Of a stretch of 64,000 nucleotides of DNA, positions 21,902-31,283 are shown in pieces; the first letter of the stretch is position 1; each line of letters starts with the position of its first letter. The notes beneath the pieces were generated by a model. The model made no database searches, was not told the DNA's origin, and was given only the letters and a program-made list of their open reading frames with translations. A program made the translations under genes and the position numbers. Origin of the DNA: Ectothiorhodospiraceae bacterium (GTDB lineage: Bacteria; Pseudomonadota; Gammaproteobacteria; HK1); NCBI GenBank assembly GCA_024234875.1, contig JACKNM010000006.1:186001-250000 (forward strand), read 5' to 3'.

Positions 21902-23874
21902 CGATGCTCTCCTGTGGGCTCACGGTAGGAAGCCGTGAGTTCCGCGAACGAGACCAGCTCGCCCGCGATGGCGCTGGCGGCGACCGTCGGTGGGCTCGCG
22001 AGCCACACCTGGCCGGGTCCCGAGCGGCCGGGAAAGTTGCGGTTGATTGCGCTGACCGTGACCTGCTCCGCGGCCGTCGAGGAGCCGGGGCCGCAGTTGG
22101 CGCAGGCACCGCACGCGGGCTCGAGGAGGGTGGCGCCGACGCGCTCGAAGGTCTCGAGGTAGCCGCGGCGGACGCAGTAGTCGCGCACCGCCCGAGTGCC
22201 GAACTGGAGGTAGAGCGCGACGTGGTCCGCCACGCGCAGGCCGCGCTCCGCGGCCCAGGCGAGCACCGCGTGGTAGTGGTCGAAGTCGGTGCGCTTGCCG
22301 GCGGTGCACGACCCGCCGTAGGCGATGTCGATGCGTACCGGTCGCGCGAGCTGGCCGATGGCGACGCCGTTGCCCGGATCCCCCGGCGCGGCCACCATCG
22401 GCGACAGCGCGGTGCAGTCCACCTCGATCACGGCGGCGTAGGGCGCATCGGCATCGGCACGCATCCACGGCTCGAGCGCGATGTCGACCCCGCGCCGCTC
22501 GCGCACGAAGCGCACCGTCTCCGCATCCGGCTCGACGATGCCGGTGAGCCCGCCGAGCTCCGCGGTCATGTTGGTGAGGGTGGCGCGCTCGTCGGTGTCC
22601 AGCCCGGCGAGCGCGTCGCCGGCGAACTCGAACACCTTGCCGATGCCGAGGCCGTCGCGAATCGAAGGCAGCGCGAGCAGATGGAGGACGACGTCCTTCG
22701 CGGTGATGCCCTCCGGCATCGGTCCGCGCAGCATCACGCGCAGCGTCTCCGGTACCGTGACCCGCACCGCGCCGGTCACCATCGCGTTGGCCATCTCGGT
22801 GGTGCCGACGCCGAACGCGAGGCAGCCGAGGGCGCCGCTGTGCGGGGTGTGGGAGTCGGTGCCGACGACGAGCTGACCGGGTAGCGCGTAGGTCTCGGCC
22901 ATCAACGCGTGGGAGATGCCTTCCGAGCCCTCGCCGCCCGGCAGGTAGCCGTGGTCGACGATTCCGGTCTCGGCGACGAAGGCTCGATGGCCGTCGCTCA
23001 GCCGGCGCACGCCGGCGCCCATCTCGGGCGTGGCGTGAACCGGGCTTCGATGCGCGTACGAAAGGTGGTCCTCGAACGCGATCACCGTCGATGGCTCGTG
23101 CAGCGTGATCGGCTTGCCGCGCGACGCGTGGAGCAGGTGCGCACACATCGCGGTGTAGTACTCGTGGATGAAGCGCCAATCCGCGCGCACGAAGACGCCG
23201 TTGCCGGATACCAGGGTGGCGTCGGTGTCGGTGGTGGCGAGCACCCGACGCGCCAGGATCTTCTCGGTCAGGGTCCGCGGGCGCGCGGGCTCGGTCGGGC
23301 GCGGCTCGGCCGGTCGCGCGCCGCGCAGCCGCCGCGCCCCGTAGCCGAGCAGGCCGCCACTGCGCACGATCGCCGCCGCGAGCGGGTCGCGGTCCGCCAC
23401 CAGCTCGTCGATCGCGATCGACTCACCCCGCCGTAGCCGCGCGACCAGGCCGAGATCGGTCGAGGTCAGCAGCCCGACGTTGTCCGCGTTCTGGCGGTAG
23501 ATGCGCTCGAAGCTCTCCGCGATCACCAGGCGAATGCCGGCCGCGCGCTCCGCCACCGGGCTGTGCTCGCGAGACGAGCCCTTACCGTATCGTCGGCCGG
23601 CGACGGTGACCACGAATCCGCCGGCACGCACGGCGTCGACCCCGATCGGTCGGCGGCCATCGACGGTGAGTCCGAGGTAGGGGAATCGGCCCAGCGTCTC
23701 GTCGTAGTGGGTGAGCACGGGGATGGGGGTGATCTCGTCGGTCGACACGTCGTCGCGAAGCGGGCCGGCGGTGTCGGGGTCGACGTCCTCGCCCGCGAGC
23801 TGGCGATCGACGACGGTCGCGTCGCATGCGAGTAGCAGCACCCGCCCGTCGAGCCGGAACGTCGCGCCGCGCAT
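21898..23874 (-). CDS. aconitase-family hydro-lyase with fused N-terminal swivel domain
   Basis: 658 residues from the ATG at 23874; a TTG at 23892 is the alternative. Residues ~1-190 are a LeuD-like swivel domain (DDVSTDEITPIPVL, YGKGSSREHSPVAERAAG). Residues ~200-658 are a LeuC/aconitase-like catalytic part: GTDSHTPHSGALGCLAFGVG, the IAYGGSCTAGKRTD cysteine and the CxxC in LEPACGACANCGPGSS. The small-then-large order reverses that of aconitase A and homoaconitase. The substrate could be isopropylmalate-like, homoaconitate-like or methylcitrate-like; isopropylmalate is less likely as no leu genes adjoin. It follows the SDR by 22 bases and overlaps E1-alpha by four. Confidence 0.85.
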   Translation of the reverse strand: MRGATFRLDGRVLLLACDATVVDRQLAGEDVDPDTAGPLRDDVSTDEITPIPVLTHYDETLGRFPYLGLTVDGRRPIGVDAVRAGGFVVTVAGRRYGKGSSREHSPVAERAAGIRLVIAESFERIYRQNADNVGLLTSTDLGLVARLRRGESIAIDELVADRDPLAAAIVRSGGLLGYGARRLRGARPAEPRPTEPARPRTLTEKILARRVLATTDTDATLVSGNGVFVRADWRFIHEYYTAMCAHLLHASRGKPITLHEPSTVIAFEDHLSYAHRSPVHATPEMGAGVRRLSDGHRAFVAETGIVDHGYLPGGEGSEGISHALMAETYALPGQLVVGTDSHTPHSGALGCLAFGVGTTEMANAMVTGAVRVTVPETLRVMLRGPMPEGITAKDVVLHLLALPSIRDGLGIGKVFEFAGDALAGLDTDERATLTNMTAELGGLTGIVEPDAETVRFVRERRGVDIALEPWMRADADAPYAAVIEVDCTALSPMVAAPGDPGNGVAIGQLARPVRIDIAYGGSCTAGKRTDFDHYHAVLAWAAERGLRVADHVALYLQFGTRAVRDYCVRRGYLETFERVGATLLEPACGACANCGPGSSTAAEQVTVSAINRNFPGRSGPGQVWLASPPTVAASAIAGELVSFAELTASYREPTGEHR

Positions 23875-23896
23875 GGCGTCCCCGGGCACCAAGGTC

Positions 23897-24670
23897 TCAG
23901 ATCGCCATCGCCTGACCGCCGTTCACGTCGAGCGACGCGCCGTTCACGAACCCGGCCTCCTCGGAGGCGAGGAACGCGATCGCGGCGGCCACGTCCTCGA
24001 CCCGGCCGTGGCGGCGGACCGGAATCGACTGCTCGATGCGCTGGCGCTCCTCCGGGCTCTGGCGCTCGGCGAGCAGCCGCTGCACCCGGGGCGTGAGGAT
24101 GGCGCCAGGACAGACCGTGTTGCAGGTGATGCCGTCGGGGCCGAACTCCTGCGCGATCTGCATCGTGAACGCCTGCATCGCGCCCTTGGCCGCGACGTAG
24201 TTGGCGCCGGCGAACAGGCTCCCGTAGCGCCCGGCCTTGGAGCCGAGGTTGATGATGCGGCCGTAGCCAGCGGCGCGCATGTGCGGCAGCACCTCGCGAG
24301 TGGTGTCGACACAGGCGGTGATGTTGACCGCGATCACGCGCTCCCAGTCCGCGGGCGTCTGCTCCAGGAACCGGAACGGGGTGTGCAGCGAGCCGCCGAT
24401 GTTGTTGACCAGGACGTCGACGCGGCCGGTGGTCGCCAACATCGCCGCCACCGCATCGGCGATCGCCTGGCGGTCGGTCATGTCGACGACGCGGGTGTCG
24501 AGGGCGACCCCGGCGGCATCGGCCTGGACGCGGGCCTCGGCGAGCGCGGCGTCGTCGCGATCCCAGATGGTCACCGTCGCGCCCTCGGTCGCGAAGCGCA
24601 GCGCCGCTCCGAGGCCGAGGCCGCTACCGGCGGCGGTGACGAGGGCGTGGCGGTCAGCGTAGCGGTGCAT
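23897..24670 (-). CDS. SDR family NAD(P)-dependent oxidoreductase
   Basis: 257 residues. The cofactor motif is TAAGSGLGLG (a TGxxxGxG variant with Ala for the first Gly), NNIGGS, the catalytic Ser in NLGSKAGRYGS and Tyr/Lys in NYVAAKGAMQAF. The C-terminal VNGASLDVNGGQAM is typical. The ATG at 24670 lies inside the end of the TPP-enzyme gene (17-base overlap). An operon role in oxidising or reducing the product of the TPP enzyme is an inference from position. Confidence 0.9.
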   Translation of the reverse strand: MHRYADRHALVTAAGSGLGLGAALRFATEGATVTIWDRDDAALAEARVQADAAGVALDTRVVDMTDRQAIADAVAAMLATTGRVDVLVNNIGGSLHTPFRFLEQTPADWERVIAVNITACVDTTREVLPHMRAAGYGRIINLGSKAGRYGSLFAGANYVAAKGAMQAFTMQIAQEFGPDGITCNTVCPGAILTPRVQRLLAERQSPEERQRIEQSIPVRRHGRVEDVAAAIAFLASEEAGFVNGASLDVNGGQAMAI

Positions 24671-26348
24671 TGTCGGTCGCCTCCCGGTGGCCGGCGTCGG
24701 GGTCGACCTTGGCGTCGACGACCACCGGGCCACCGATTCGATGAGCCTGCTCGAGTGCGTCTCGGATCTGATCGGGGTGGGTCACGGTGAGCCCTCGCCC
24801 GCCGAGCCCCTCGGCCACGCGGGCGAAGTCGACGTCGGCGAAATCGACCGCGTAACGCTCGGGGCCGAGATTGTCGCGCACCATGCCGAGGCCTGCATTG
24901 TTGGAGACCAGGAAGACCACGTCGAGCCCGCGCTGCACGCAGGTCGAGATGGTCTGCATGGTCATCATGAAGCCGCCGTCGCCGGTGAGGCAGGTGACCC
25001 TGCGCTCGGGGTGCACGAGCTTGGCCGCCGCCGCGGCCGGCGTGCCCCAGCCCATGGCGCCCGTTCCTCCCGGCACCAGGAGTTGCTCCGGATAGGGCAT
25101 GCGCAGGCCGTGGGTCGCCCAGATCCGGTTGGCGCCGGCGTCGAGCGCGACCAGGTCCTCGCGCGCGAGGAAACCCTGCATCGCGCGCACGAGATCGACG
25201 TGATGGACGCTGCCCTGGGCGCTGGCGAGGCCAGGCAGCACCCCGAAGCCGGTCTCCTCGCGCAGCGCGTCGAGCGCCGCGATGCGGCTCGCCCGGCGGT
25301 CGGAGCCGAGATCGTGGCCGGCGAGCGCGTCGAGAAGATCCCCCGCGTCGGCGGTGATCGCCAGATCCACCGGGTACACCCACCCGGCGTTGCGCGGGTC
25401 GACGTCGACCTGGACCAGGGTCTGCTCGCCGGGGCGGATCAGCTCGGGGTCACGGAAGCGCGTGTAGTCGGGACCCATGCTCGCCCCGAGCATCACCACC
25501 AGATCGGCGCGGGCGACGGCGCGGTTGGCGGTCGGGGCGCCCCAGGTGCCGAGCATCCCGACTGCCGCCGGGGACGTCTCGGCCACGACCCCCTTGGCGT
25601 TGTACGACGTCGCGACCGCGATGCCGCTCGACTCGGCGAGGCGCTGGAGGGCGGCGCCGGCGCGCGCCGCGAGCACCCCGTTGCCGGCGACGATCACCGG
25701 GCGCTCGGCACCGGCGAGGAGTGCGGCGAGTCGTGCCACCGCGTCGGCGTCCGGGCGCGCCGGCGTGTGCGCGTGGTAACCCGCGCTCGGGTACAGCCGC
25801 GGCTTGGTATCGGCCGGCATCTCCTGGCGGATGATCGGCGTCTTGAGCACCACCGCCGCCGGCCCCTGCCGTGGCAAGGTCGCATGCTTGACCGCCATCT
25901 GCACCCCGTACACCGCTTCTGCCGGCGCGGTGGCGTAGGTGCAGTACTTGGTGATGGGGCGTAGCGAGGCCATCGCGTCGGCGCCGTTGAAGTCGCCGGT
26001 CATCGTCTGATAGACGCCCATCTGCCCGTAGCCGTCGTAGTCCGACGTCTCGGTCAGCACCACCAGCGGCGAGCCGGCGAAGTGGGCCTCGATGATGCCC
26101 ATGCCACCCATGGTGGTGATCCACGGACCCTGGCCCATCAGCACCGCGGGTCGACGAGTCAACCGGCCGACCACCTGGGCCATCACCGAGGCGATCCACT
26201 CGTTGCGACAGAGCACCACGTCGAGGGCGTCGGCGCGCGCGCGAAACGCGGGAAGGGACCACGTGATGCCGAGGCCGGGCAGGGTGAAGGCCCGGGTGAT
26301 CCCGGACTCGACGAGGGTGGAGACGACCATCTCACTGGTCTTGGGCAT
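24654..26348 (-). CDS. thiamine-diphosphate-dependent enzyme (acetolactate-synthase/decarboxylase-like)
   Basis: 564 residues with the three-domain layout of acetolactate synthase relatives. N-terminal PYR domain includes the activating Glu in LCRNEWIASVMAQVVGR. The middle domain spans about 195-330 (RPVIVAGNGVLAARAG). The C-terminal PP domain has the GDGGFMMTMQTI...SNN TPP/Mg motif. The substrate is a 2-oxoacid of unknown kind; phosphonopyruvate or sulfopyruvate decarboxylase-type functions are possible but not supported. It heads a leftward operon (SDR, hydro-lyase, E1-alpha, E1-beta). Confidence 0.87.
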   Translation of the reverse strand: MPKTSEMVVSTLVESGITRAFTLPGLGITWSLPAFRARADALDVVLCRNEWIASVMAQVVGRLTRRPAVLMGQGPWITTMGGMGIIEAHFAGSPLVVLTETSDYDGYGQMGVYQTMTGDFNGADAMASLRPITKYCTYATAPAEAVYGVQMAVKHATLPRQGPAAVVLKTPIIRQEMPADTKPRLYPSAGYHAHTPARPDADAVARLAALLAGAERPVIVAGNGVLAARAGAALQRLAESSGIAVATSYNAKGVVAETSPAAVGMLGTWGAPTANRAVARADLVVMLGASMGPDYTRFRDPELIRPGEQTLVQVDVDPRNAGWVYPVDLAITADAGDLLDALAGHDLGSDRRASRIAALDALREETGFGVLPGLASAQGSVHHVDLVRAMQGFLAREDLVALDAGANRIWATHGLRMPYPEQLLVPGGTGAMGWGTPAAAAAKLVHPERRVTCLTGDGGFMMTMQTISTCVQRGLDVVFLVSNNAGLGMVRDNLGPERYAVDFADVDFARVAEGLGGRGLTVTHPDQIRDALEQAHRIGGPVVVDAKVDPDAGHREATDNAPLR

Positions 26349-26492
26349 CGTTTACTCCCGCGCCCCGGCGGGGCTCGAAGGCGATTGAAGAATGACCGGC
26401 ACGCTGGTAGCGGCGGGGCTGGTACGCTTGCGCCACGATCGCCCCGGCCGCCGGGCTGGCGGGGTGACGCCGGACCATCGGGGGGAGACGCG

Positions 26493-27404
26493 GTGACTGC
26501 GAGCAGGCGAGTGCTGGTGACTGGGGCGTCGGGGTTTCTCGGCGCATGGATCATCGGGCGACTGCGCGCCGGAGGTTGGCAGGTCGACGCCTGCGATCTC
26601 CGACCCGATCCGACCCTGCTGCGACGGGTCGAGCCGGCGGCGGCCGAAGGGGTCGCCTGGCATCCCTGCGACGTCGCCGACGGCGCGGCAGTGGACGCCC
26701 TGGTGCGGGAGACGCGGCCGGACCGCATCGTGCACCTTGCGGCGTTGCTGATCCCGGGGTGCCGCGCCGACCCGGTCGCCGGCGCCAGGGTCAACGTCAT
26801 CGGCCACGTCAACGTCCTGCTCGCGGCGATCGCCCACGGCATCGACCGTGTCGTCTACACCAGCTCGATGGCGGCGAAGCCGCGCGGCCCGGCCAACGCG
26901 CCGGCGAATCTCTACGGGGTGCTCAAACGGACCGGCGAGGAAGTCTCGCGCATCTTCCATCTCGAGCACGGGCTGTCGAGCGTCGGCCTGCGACCGAACA
27001 TCGTCTACGGGGTCGGGCGCGAGGCCGGCGAGACCGCCGCGATCACGCTCGCCATGCGTGCCGCCGCGTTCGGCGAGGCCTACGAGATCCCGTGGCGCAC
27101 CGCGACCTGCTTCCAGCTCGCGGCCGACGTCGCCGACGTCTACGTGCGCCTGCTCGACGCGCACTGGGACGGCGCGGTGGTCGGCGACGTGAGCGATGTG
27201 ATCGAGACTTCCGACGCGGTGGTCGACGCCATTCGCACCGTGGTGCCGGACGCCCGCGTCAGCGTCGCGCCCGAGGAACGCATCGCACCCACCACGGGAT
27301 TCGACGTCGCCGCGTTGGAGACGCTGATCGGACCGCTCACCCGCACCGAGCTGGCGGACGGGGCTCGCCGCACCATCGAGCATTATCGGCGTATCGGAGC
27401 CTGA
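26493..27404 (+). CDS. NAD-dependent epimerase/dehydratase family protein
   Basis: 303 residues, extended SDR. NAD motif VLVTGASGFLG near the N-terminus, VYTSSMAAK, and the catalytic Tyr/Lys in NLYGVLKRTGEE. The usual substrates are nucleotide sugars, but many catabolic relatives act on sugar acids. The GTG at 26493 is preferred because GGGGGAG lies six bases upstream; no ATG lies near. It diverges from the TPP-enzyme gene with 144 bases between and ends convergent to the second SDR. Confidence 0.87.
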   Translation: MTASRRVLVTGASGFLGAWIIGRLRAGGWQVDACDLRPDPTLLRRVEPAAAEGVAWHPCDVADGAAVDALVRETRPDRIVHLAALLIPGCRADPVAGARVNVIGHVNVLLAAIAHGIDRVVYTSSMAAKPRGPANAPANLYGVLKRTGEEVSRIFHLEHGLSSVGLRPNIVYGVGREAGETAAITLAMRAAAFGEAYEIPWRTATCFQLAADVADVYVRLLDAHWDGAVVGDVSDVIETSDAVVDAIRTVVPDARVSVAPEERIAPTTGFDVAALETLIGPLTRTELADGARRTIEHYRRIGA

Positions 27405-27426
27405 GCCCCGGGCGCGCCCGCCGCGC

Positions 27427-28188
27427 TCACAGCGTCAGCCCGCCGTCGATCACCACCGTCTGGCCGGTGATCATTCGACCGCCGGCGCAGAGGAACAGCA
27501 CCACCTCGGCGATGTCCTCGGGCTCGCAGCGGCGCTTGAGCAGCGACTGATCGATGGTCATCTGCTTGCGCGCCTCGCCCCAGTCCTTCTGCCACGGTGA
27601 GTTGACGGCACCCGGCGCCACCGCATTGACTCGCACCGCCGGGCCGAGGGCGCGCGCGAGGCTCTTGGTCATGCTCACCACGCCGGCCTTGCTGGCGGCG
27701 TAGGCGAGGCTCGAGCCCTGCTTGTCGAACGCCGCGATGGAGGCGAGGTTCACGATCGCGCCGCTGCTCGCGGTCAGCGCACTCGCGGCCGCGTGCGCGC
27801 AGCGGAACGAGCCGATCAGGTTCGTGCTCAGGATCTTCTGCCAGAACTCCTCGGTCATGCGGTCGAGCTCGCTCGGCGGAATCGGCACCGAGGTGCCAGG
27901 CGTGCCGGCGTTGTTGACCAGGTAGTCGAGACCGCCGAGCGCGGCGACCGCGTCGGCCACCATGCGCTCGGCCTCACCCGGTACTGCGACGTTGCCCGGC
28001 GCGGCGATCACGTCGAGGCCGTCGGCGCGTAGCGCCGCGACCCGCTCCGGCCCCGCGGGGTCGTCGGGCAGATGGTTGAGCGCGACCCGTGCGCCGGCCC
28101 CGGCGAGTTGGGTGACACAGGCGAGGCCGATGCCAGACGCGCCGCCGGTCACCAGTGCCCGGCGCCCTTTCAGATTCGCGGTGATCAT
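27427..28188 (-). CDS. SDR family oxidoreductase, second copy
   Basis: 253 residues. Motifs: VTGGASGIGLA, NNAGTPG, catalytic Ser in NLASIAAFD, Tyr/Lys in YAASKAGVVSM, and the C-terminal ITGQTVVIDGGLTL. GAGGAG lies eight bases before the ATG at 28188. It follows the second TPP-enzyme gene by 59 bases in the same direction, repeating the TPP/SDR order of 26348-23897, though the two SDRs are not near-identical. Reaction not determined. Confidence 0.9.
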   Translation of the reverse strand: MITANLKGRRALVTGGASGIGLACVTQLAGAGARVALNHLPDDPAGPERVAALRADGLDVIAAPGNVAVPGEAERMVADAVAALGGLDYLVNNAGTPGTSVPIPPSELDRMTEEFWQKILSTNLIGSFRCAHAAASALTASSGAIVNLASIAAFDKQGSSLAYAASKAGVVSMTKSLARALGPAVRVNAVAPGAVNSPWQKDWGEARKQMTIDQSLLKRRCEPEDIAEVVLFLCAGGRMITGQTVVIDGGLTL

Positions 28189-28247
28189 GTTGCTGCTCCT
28201 CACGGTGCTCGACGTCATCGATCGCGTCCCCGCCGTCGGCGATGCGC

Positions 28248-29933
28248 TCAGCCCGGTGGGGTCCACGCCTCGGGCGCGCGTGACTCGGCGTCGGTCTCCA
28301 CGTCGATGACCACCGGCGCGCCGAGCCCCAGCGCGCGCTCGAGCGCGGGACCGAGCTCACCCGGCCCGCGGACGCGTATCCCCTCGACGCCGAATGCCCG
28401 CGCCACCGCCGCGAAGTCCGTGGGCCCGAAGCGACTGGTCTCGTCCGGGTTGCCGTTGGTGCCCTCGTAGAGCTTGCGCACCCGCACCAGCCCCTGGGCG
28501 AAGCCGGAGTTGTTGTTCACCACCACCACCACCGGGATGTTCCAGCGGCGCGCGGTCTCGAGCTCCGGCAGGTGATAGTAGAAGCCGCCGTCGCCGCAGA
28601 AGCAGATCACCGCGCGCTCGGGGGCCGCGAGCTTCGCGCCGAGCGCGGCAGGGAACGACCAGCCGAGCGAGCCGGCGGCGCGCAGGTACGACTGCCCGGG
28701 CGCGAGGTCGATCAGGGTGCCGGTCCAGATCCCCGAGTAGCCGGTGTCGGCCACCAGGATTCCGTCGCGAGGAAGCGCGCGGGTGATCTCCGCGCACACG
28801 CGCTCGACCCGGGTCGGCGCCTCGTCGCTGGTGAGCAGCGGCGCCATCTCCGCGCGCCATGCCGCGACCCTGCGCTCGACGGACTGCGCCCAGTCGCGCC
28901 AGCCGCCGGCGGCGTGGAAGCGATCGATGAGCTGCTCGAGCAACCCGCGCAACCCGTCTTCCGGATCGCCCAGCACCCCGGTCACGTTCGGGTAGTTGCG
29001 CCCGATCTCCTCGCCGTCGACGTCGATCTGCACCACCGCGACGTTCGGTCCCGGCACCGTCCAGTTATTGGTGACCTGGTCGCCGGTGTGGCAGCCGACG
29101 AAGATCACGAGGTCCGCCTCGTGCGTCACCTGATTGCTCACCGGCGCGGAGTACGTGCCGATGACCCCGATCGAGCGCGGGTGCCGGGTGTCGATGATGC
29201 CGCGGCCTCCGAGCGAGGTGGCTACCGGGATGTCGAGCTGCTCGGCCAGCGCCAGCACCGCCTCGTGCGCGCCCGCCTGCACCGCGCCGGTGCCGACGAC
29301 CAGCACCGGTCGTGAGGCGGCGGCGATGCGCTCGGCCGCGGTGGCCACCGCTCGCGGGTCGCAGGGTGTGCGCCGCGCCGGGATGCGCGCGAGCGCCGGG
29401 TCCGGCATCGCGGCGTCGGTGAGGCTCGCGGCCTCGATCACCTCGGCCTGCAGGCCGTTGAGGTCCAGGTGCACCGGGCGTGGGCTGCGGTCGGTCGCCG
29501 CGCGCAGCGCCTGGGCCAGCAGCAACGGCAGCTCGTCGCCGACCTCGACCTCGGCGCGCATCTTGGTCACCGGCTCGAACAACGGGCCGTGCCTGACCTC
29601 CTGGTAGGCATTGCGATAGCGATACGTCGGTTGCTTGCGCCCGGTCAGCGCGAGCACCGGTGCGCGGTGGAGGTAGGCATCTTGCAGGCCCGCCGCCAGA
29701 TTCGCCGCGCCCACCGACTGCGCCATGCACACCCCGACCCGACCGCTCGCGCGGGCGTAGCCGTCGGCCATGTAGGCGACCGCCTTCTCCGAGTGGCCGA
29801 GGACGCGCTTGACCCCGACCTGCTCGAGCTCGACCAGCGTCCGTCGCAGGATCGCGTCCATGAAGAAGACGTGGGTGACGCCGACGTGCTCGAGCGCCTC
29901 GGCGAGGTAACGGGCTCCGCTCTTGATGGCCAT
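28248..29933 (-). CDS. thiamine-diphosphate-dependent enzyme, second copy
   Basis: 561 residues. PYR domain with the catalytic Glu in LGHSEKAVAYMADGYARASG, middle domain around RPVLVVGTGAVQAG, and PP domain with CGDGGFYYHLPELETAR ending in VNNNSGFAQ. Close in layout to acetolactate synthase, glyoxylate carboligase and oxalyl-CoA decarboxylase relatives. The ATG at 29933 sits right after GGAG; the TTG at 29939 is another option. It follows the LacI-type regulator by 39 bases, so it may be part of its regulon. Sequence differs clearly from the copy at 24654-26348, so they are unlikely to do the same step. Confidence 0.87.
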   Translation of the reverse strand: MAIKSGARYLAEALEHVGVTHVFFMDAILRRTLVELEQVGVKRVLGHSEKAVAYMADGYARASGRVGVCMAQSVGAANLAAGLQDAYLHRAPVLALTGRKQPTYRYRNAYQEVRHGPLFEPVTKMRAEVEVGDELPLLLAQALRAATDRSPRPVHLDLNGLQAEVIEAASLTDAAMPDPALARIPARRTPCDPRAVATAAERIAAASRPVLVVGTGAVQAGAHEAVLALAEQLDIPVATSLGGRGIIDTRHPRSIGVIGTYSAPVSNQVTHEADLVIFVGCHTGDQVTNNWTVPGPNVAVVQIDVDGEEIGRNYPNVTGVLGDPEDGLRGLLEQLIDRFHAAGGWRDWAQSVERRVAAWRAEMAPLLTSDEAPTRVERVCAEITRALPRDGILVADTGYSGIWTGTLIDLAPGQSYLRAAGSLGWSFPAALGAKLAAPERAVICFCGDGGFYYHLPELETARRWNIPVVVVVNNNSGFAQGLVRVRKLYEGTNGNPDETSRFGPTDFAAVARAFGVEGIRVRGPGELGPALERALGLGAPVVIDVETDAESRAPEAWTPPG

Positions 29934-29972
29934 CTCCAATCCCCCCTGTGGCTTGCGGTTGCGCGGGCGGTC

Positions 29973-31037
29973 TCAGGTGGTTCCTCGGGGCACCAGCTCG
30001 CAGCCGAGGTCGACGACCGCGCGCCCGAGATCACCACCGCCGAGGCGCGCGACGAGATGCGCTGCCACCTCGGTCCCGATGCGGTCGCGTGGTGGGCGCA
30101 CGGTGGTGAGCGACGGGTTCGAGCAGGCCGCGAACTCGAGATCGCCGTAGCCGACGAGGGCGATGTCGTCGGGGACCGCGATGCCGCGGCGCTCGAGCTC
30201 GAACAGCGCGCCGAGGGCGAGGACGTCGCTCGAGAATGCGATCCCGTCGAGCGGGCGGCCGGTCTCCAGCAAGGCCCGCACCGCGTCGCCGCCGGCGGTG
30301 AACACGCGATCGGCGGCACGGTGCACGCGTGGCTCGGACCCCGCCGCCGCTGCGACCGCCTCGCGGAATCCGACCATGCGCTCCTCGGCGCGCGGGTCGC
30401 GCTCCATGATCGCGCCGACGTAGGCGAGGTGGTGCCGGCGACGTTCGAGGAGATGCCGCGCCGCCAGCGCACCGGCCAGCCGGTTCGAGAACCCGACGGC
30501 GCTGTCGACTGGTCGCCGACCGAGGGCCCACATCTCGACCACCGGACACTCCGCGCGCGCCAGCAACGTGCGGCCGCGTCGCGTGTGGTGCAGCCCGGTC
30601 GTCACCAGTGCCGCCGGTCTCCAGGTGAGGAAGGTCCCGATCAACGCTTCCTCGCGCGCGAGGTCGTACTCGTGGTGGCCGAGCATGATCTGATACCCGG
30701 CGTCGGCGAGCGGCGAGGACATCGCCTGCAACGTCCCGGAGAAGAACGAGTTGGTGACCGAGGGGACGACCACGCCGACGATCGGGGCGCGCGCCCCGGC
30801 CAGGGTGCCGGCGATCGGGTTCGGCCGGTAGCCGAGGCTGTCGGCGGCGGCATGCACGCGCCGCGCCAGCGCCTCCGACACCAGACCGGGCGTGTTGAGC
30901 GCGCGCGACACGGTCGCGATCGAGACCCTGGCACGGGCCGCCACCTCTGCCATGCGAACCTGCGCGCCGCCCGTCGCCCGCGTCCGTCCAGCCCCGGACC
31001 GGGACGTCACGCGCGGCGTCGAGCGGGCTCCGGCCAT
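29973..31037 (-). CDS. LacI family transcriptional regulator
   Basis: 354 residues from ATG 31037 or 326 from ATG 30953. The LacI helix-turn-helix reads MAEVAARARVSIATVSRALN, with the hinge helix in ARRVHAAADSLGYRPNPIA. The ligand-binding part runs from VGVVVPSVTNSFFSG to the end (GYGDLEFAACSNPSLTTVRP). Both starts are possible: 30953 puts the HTH at the very N-terminus as usual; 31037 is closer to the operator. Two LacI-type operators lie in the 246-base gap to the divergent tctC gene. It likely controls tctCBA and the TPP/SDR genes behind it; the effector should be the transported acid or a product of it. Confidence 0.9.
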   Translation of the reverse strand: MAGARSTPRVTSRSGAGRTRATGGAQVRMAEVAARARVSIATVSRALNTPGLVSEALARRVHAAADSLGYRPNPIAGTLAGARAPIVGVVVPSVTNSFFSGTLQAMSSPLADAGYQIMLGHHEYDLAREEALIGTFLTWRPAALVTTGLHHTRRGRTLLARAECPVVEMWALGRRPVDSAVGFSNRLAGALAARHLLERRRHHLAYVGAIMERDPRAEERMVGFREAVAAAAGSEPRVHRAADRVFTAGGDAVRALLETGRPLDGIAFSSDVLALGALFELERRGIAVPDDIALVGYGDLEFAACSNPSLTTVRPPRDRIGTEVAAHLVARLGGGDLGRAVVDLGCELVPRGTT

Positions 31038-31054
31038 GGGTCGAGCGTGTTGCC

Positions 31055-31068
31055 TGTAAGCGATTTCG
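31055..31068. promoter_or_regulatory. LacI-family operator, proximal
   Basis: TGTAAGCGATTTCG matches the general LacI/GalR operator TGNAANCGNTTNCA in all but the last position. It lies 18 bases upstream of the 31037 start of the regulator gene, so it fits autoregulation. Confidence 0.65.
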
Positions 31069-31099
31069 TCCGCTACCCTAGCCCAGCCACCACGGAGCG

Positions 31100-31113
31100 T
31101 GCAAACGCTTTCA
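31100..31113. promoter_or_regulatory. LacI-family operator, perfect consensus
   Basis: TGCAAACGCTTTCA fits TGNAANCGNTTNCA at every fixed position. Its centre is 45 bases from the centre of the proximal site, about four helical turns, compatible with cooperative binding. It lies 170 bases before the tctC start. Confidence 0.75.
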
Positions 31114-31283
31114 GGAGACCCGGAGCCGGCTTGCTCGCGATGTCCGCGCGCCCGCCCGGGCCGAGGTCTCGAGGCGCCATGTCCACCGCTCGCGCGCGGG
31201 CGGTGTGCGCTGGCGCTGCCACACCAATCGCGACCGGCGCCCGTCTGGGATGCAACGGTCGCCAGCCGGAGGGGTCCGTACCG

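Noticed and set aside
26082..26492. N-terminal extension of the epimerase gene to 26082
   Set aside because: It is antisense to the TPP-enzyme gene, while the GTG at 26493 has a good ribosome site and places the NAD motif at the usual distance from the start.
29469..31283. Long N-terminal extension in frame with tctC
   Set aside because: It runs antisense through the TPP enzyme and LacI-type gene, has no conserved blocks, and the signal peptide start at 31284 with GGAGGGG explains tctC fully.
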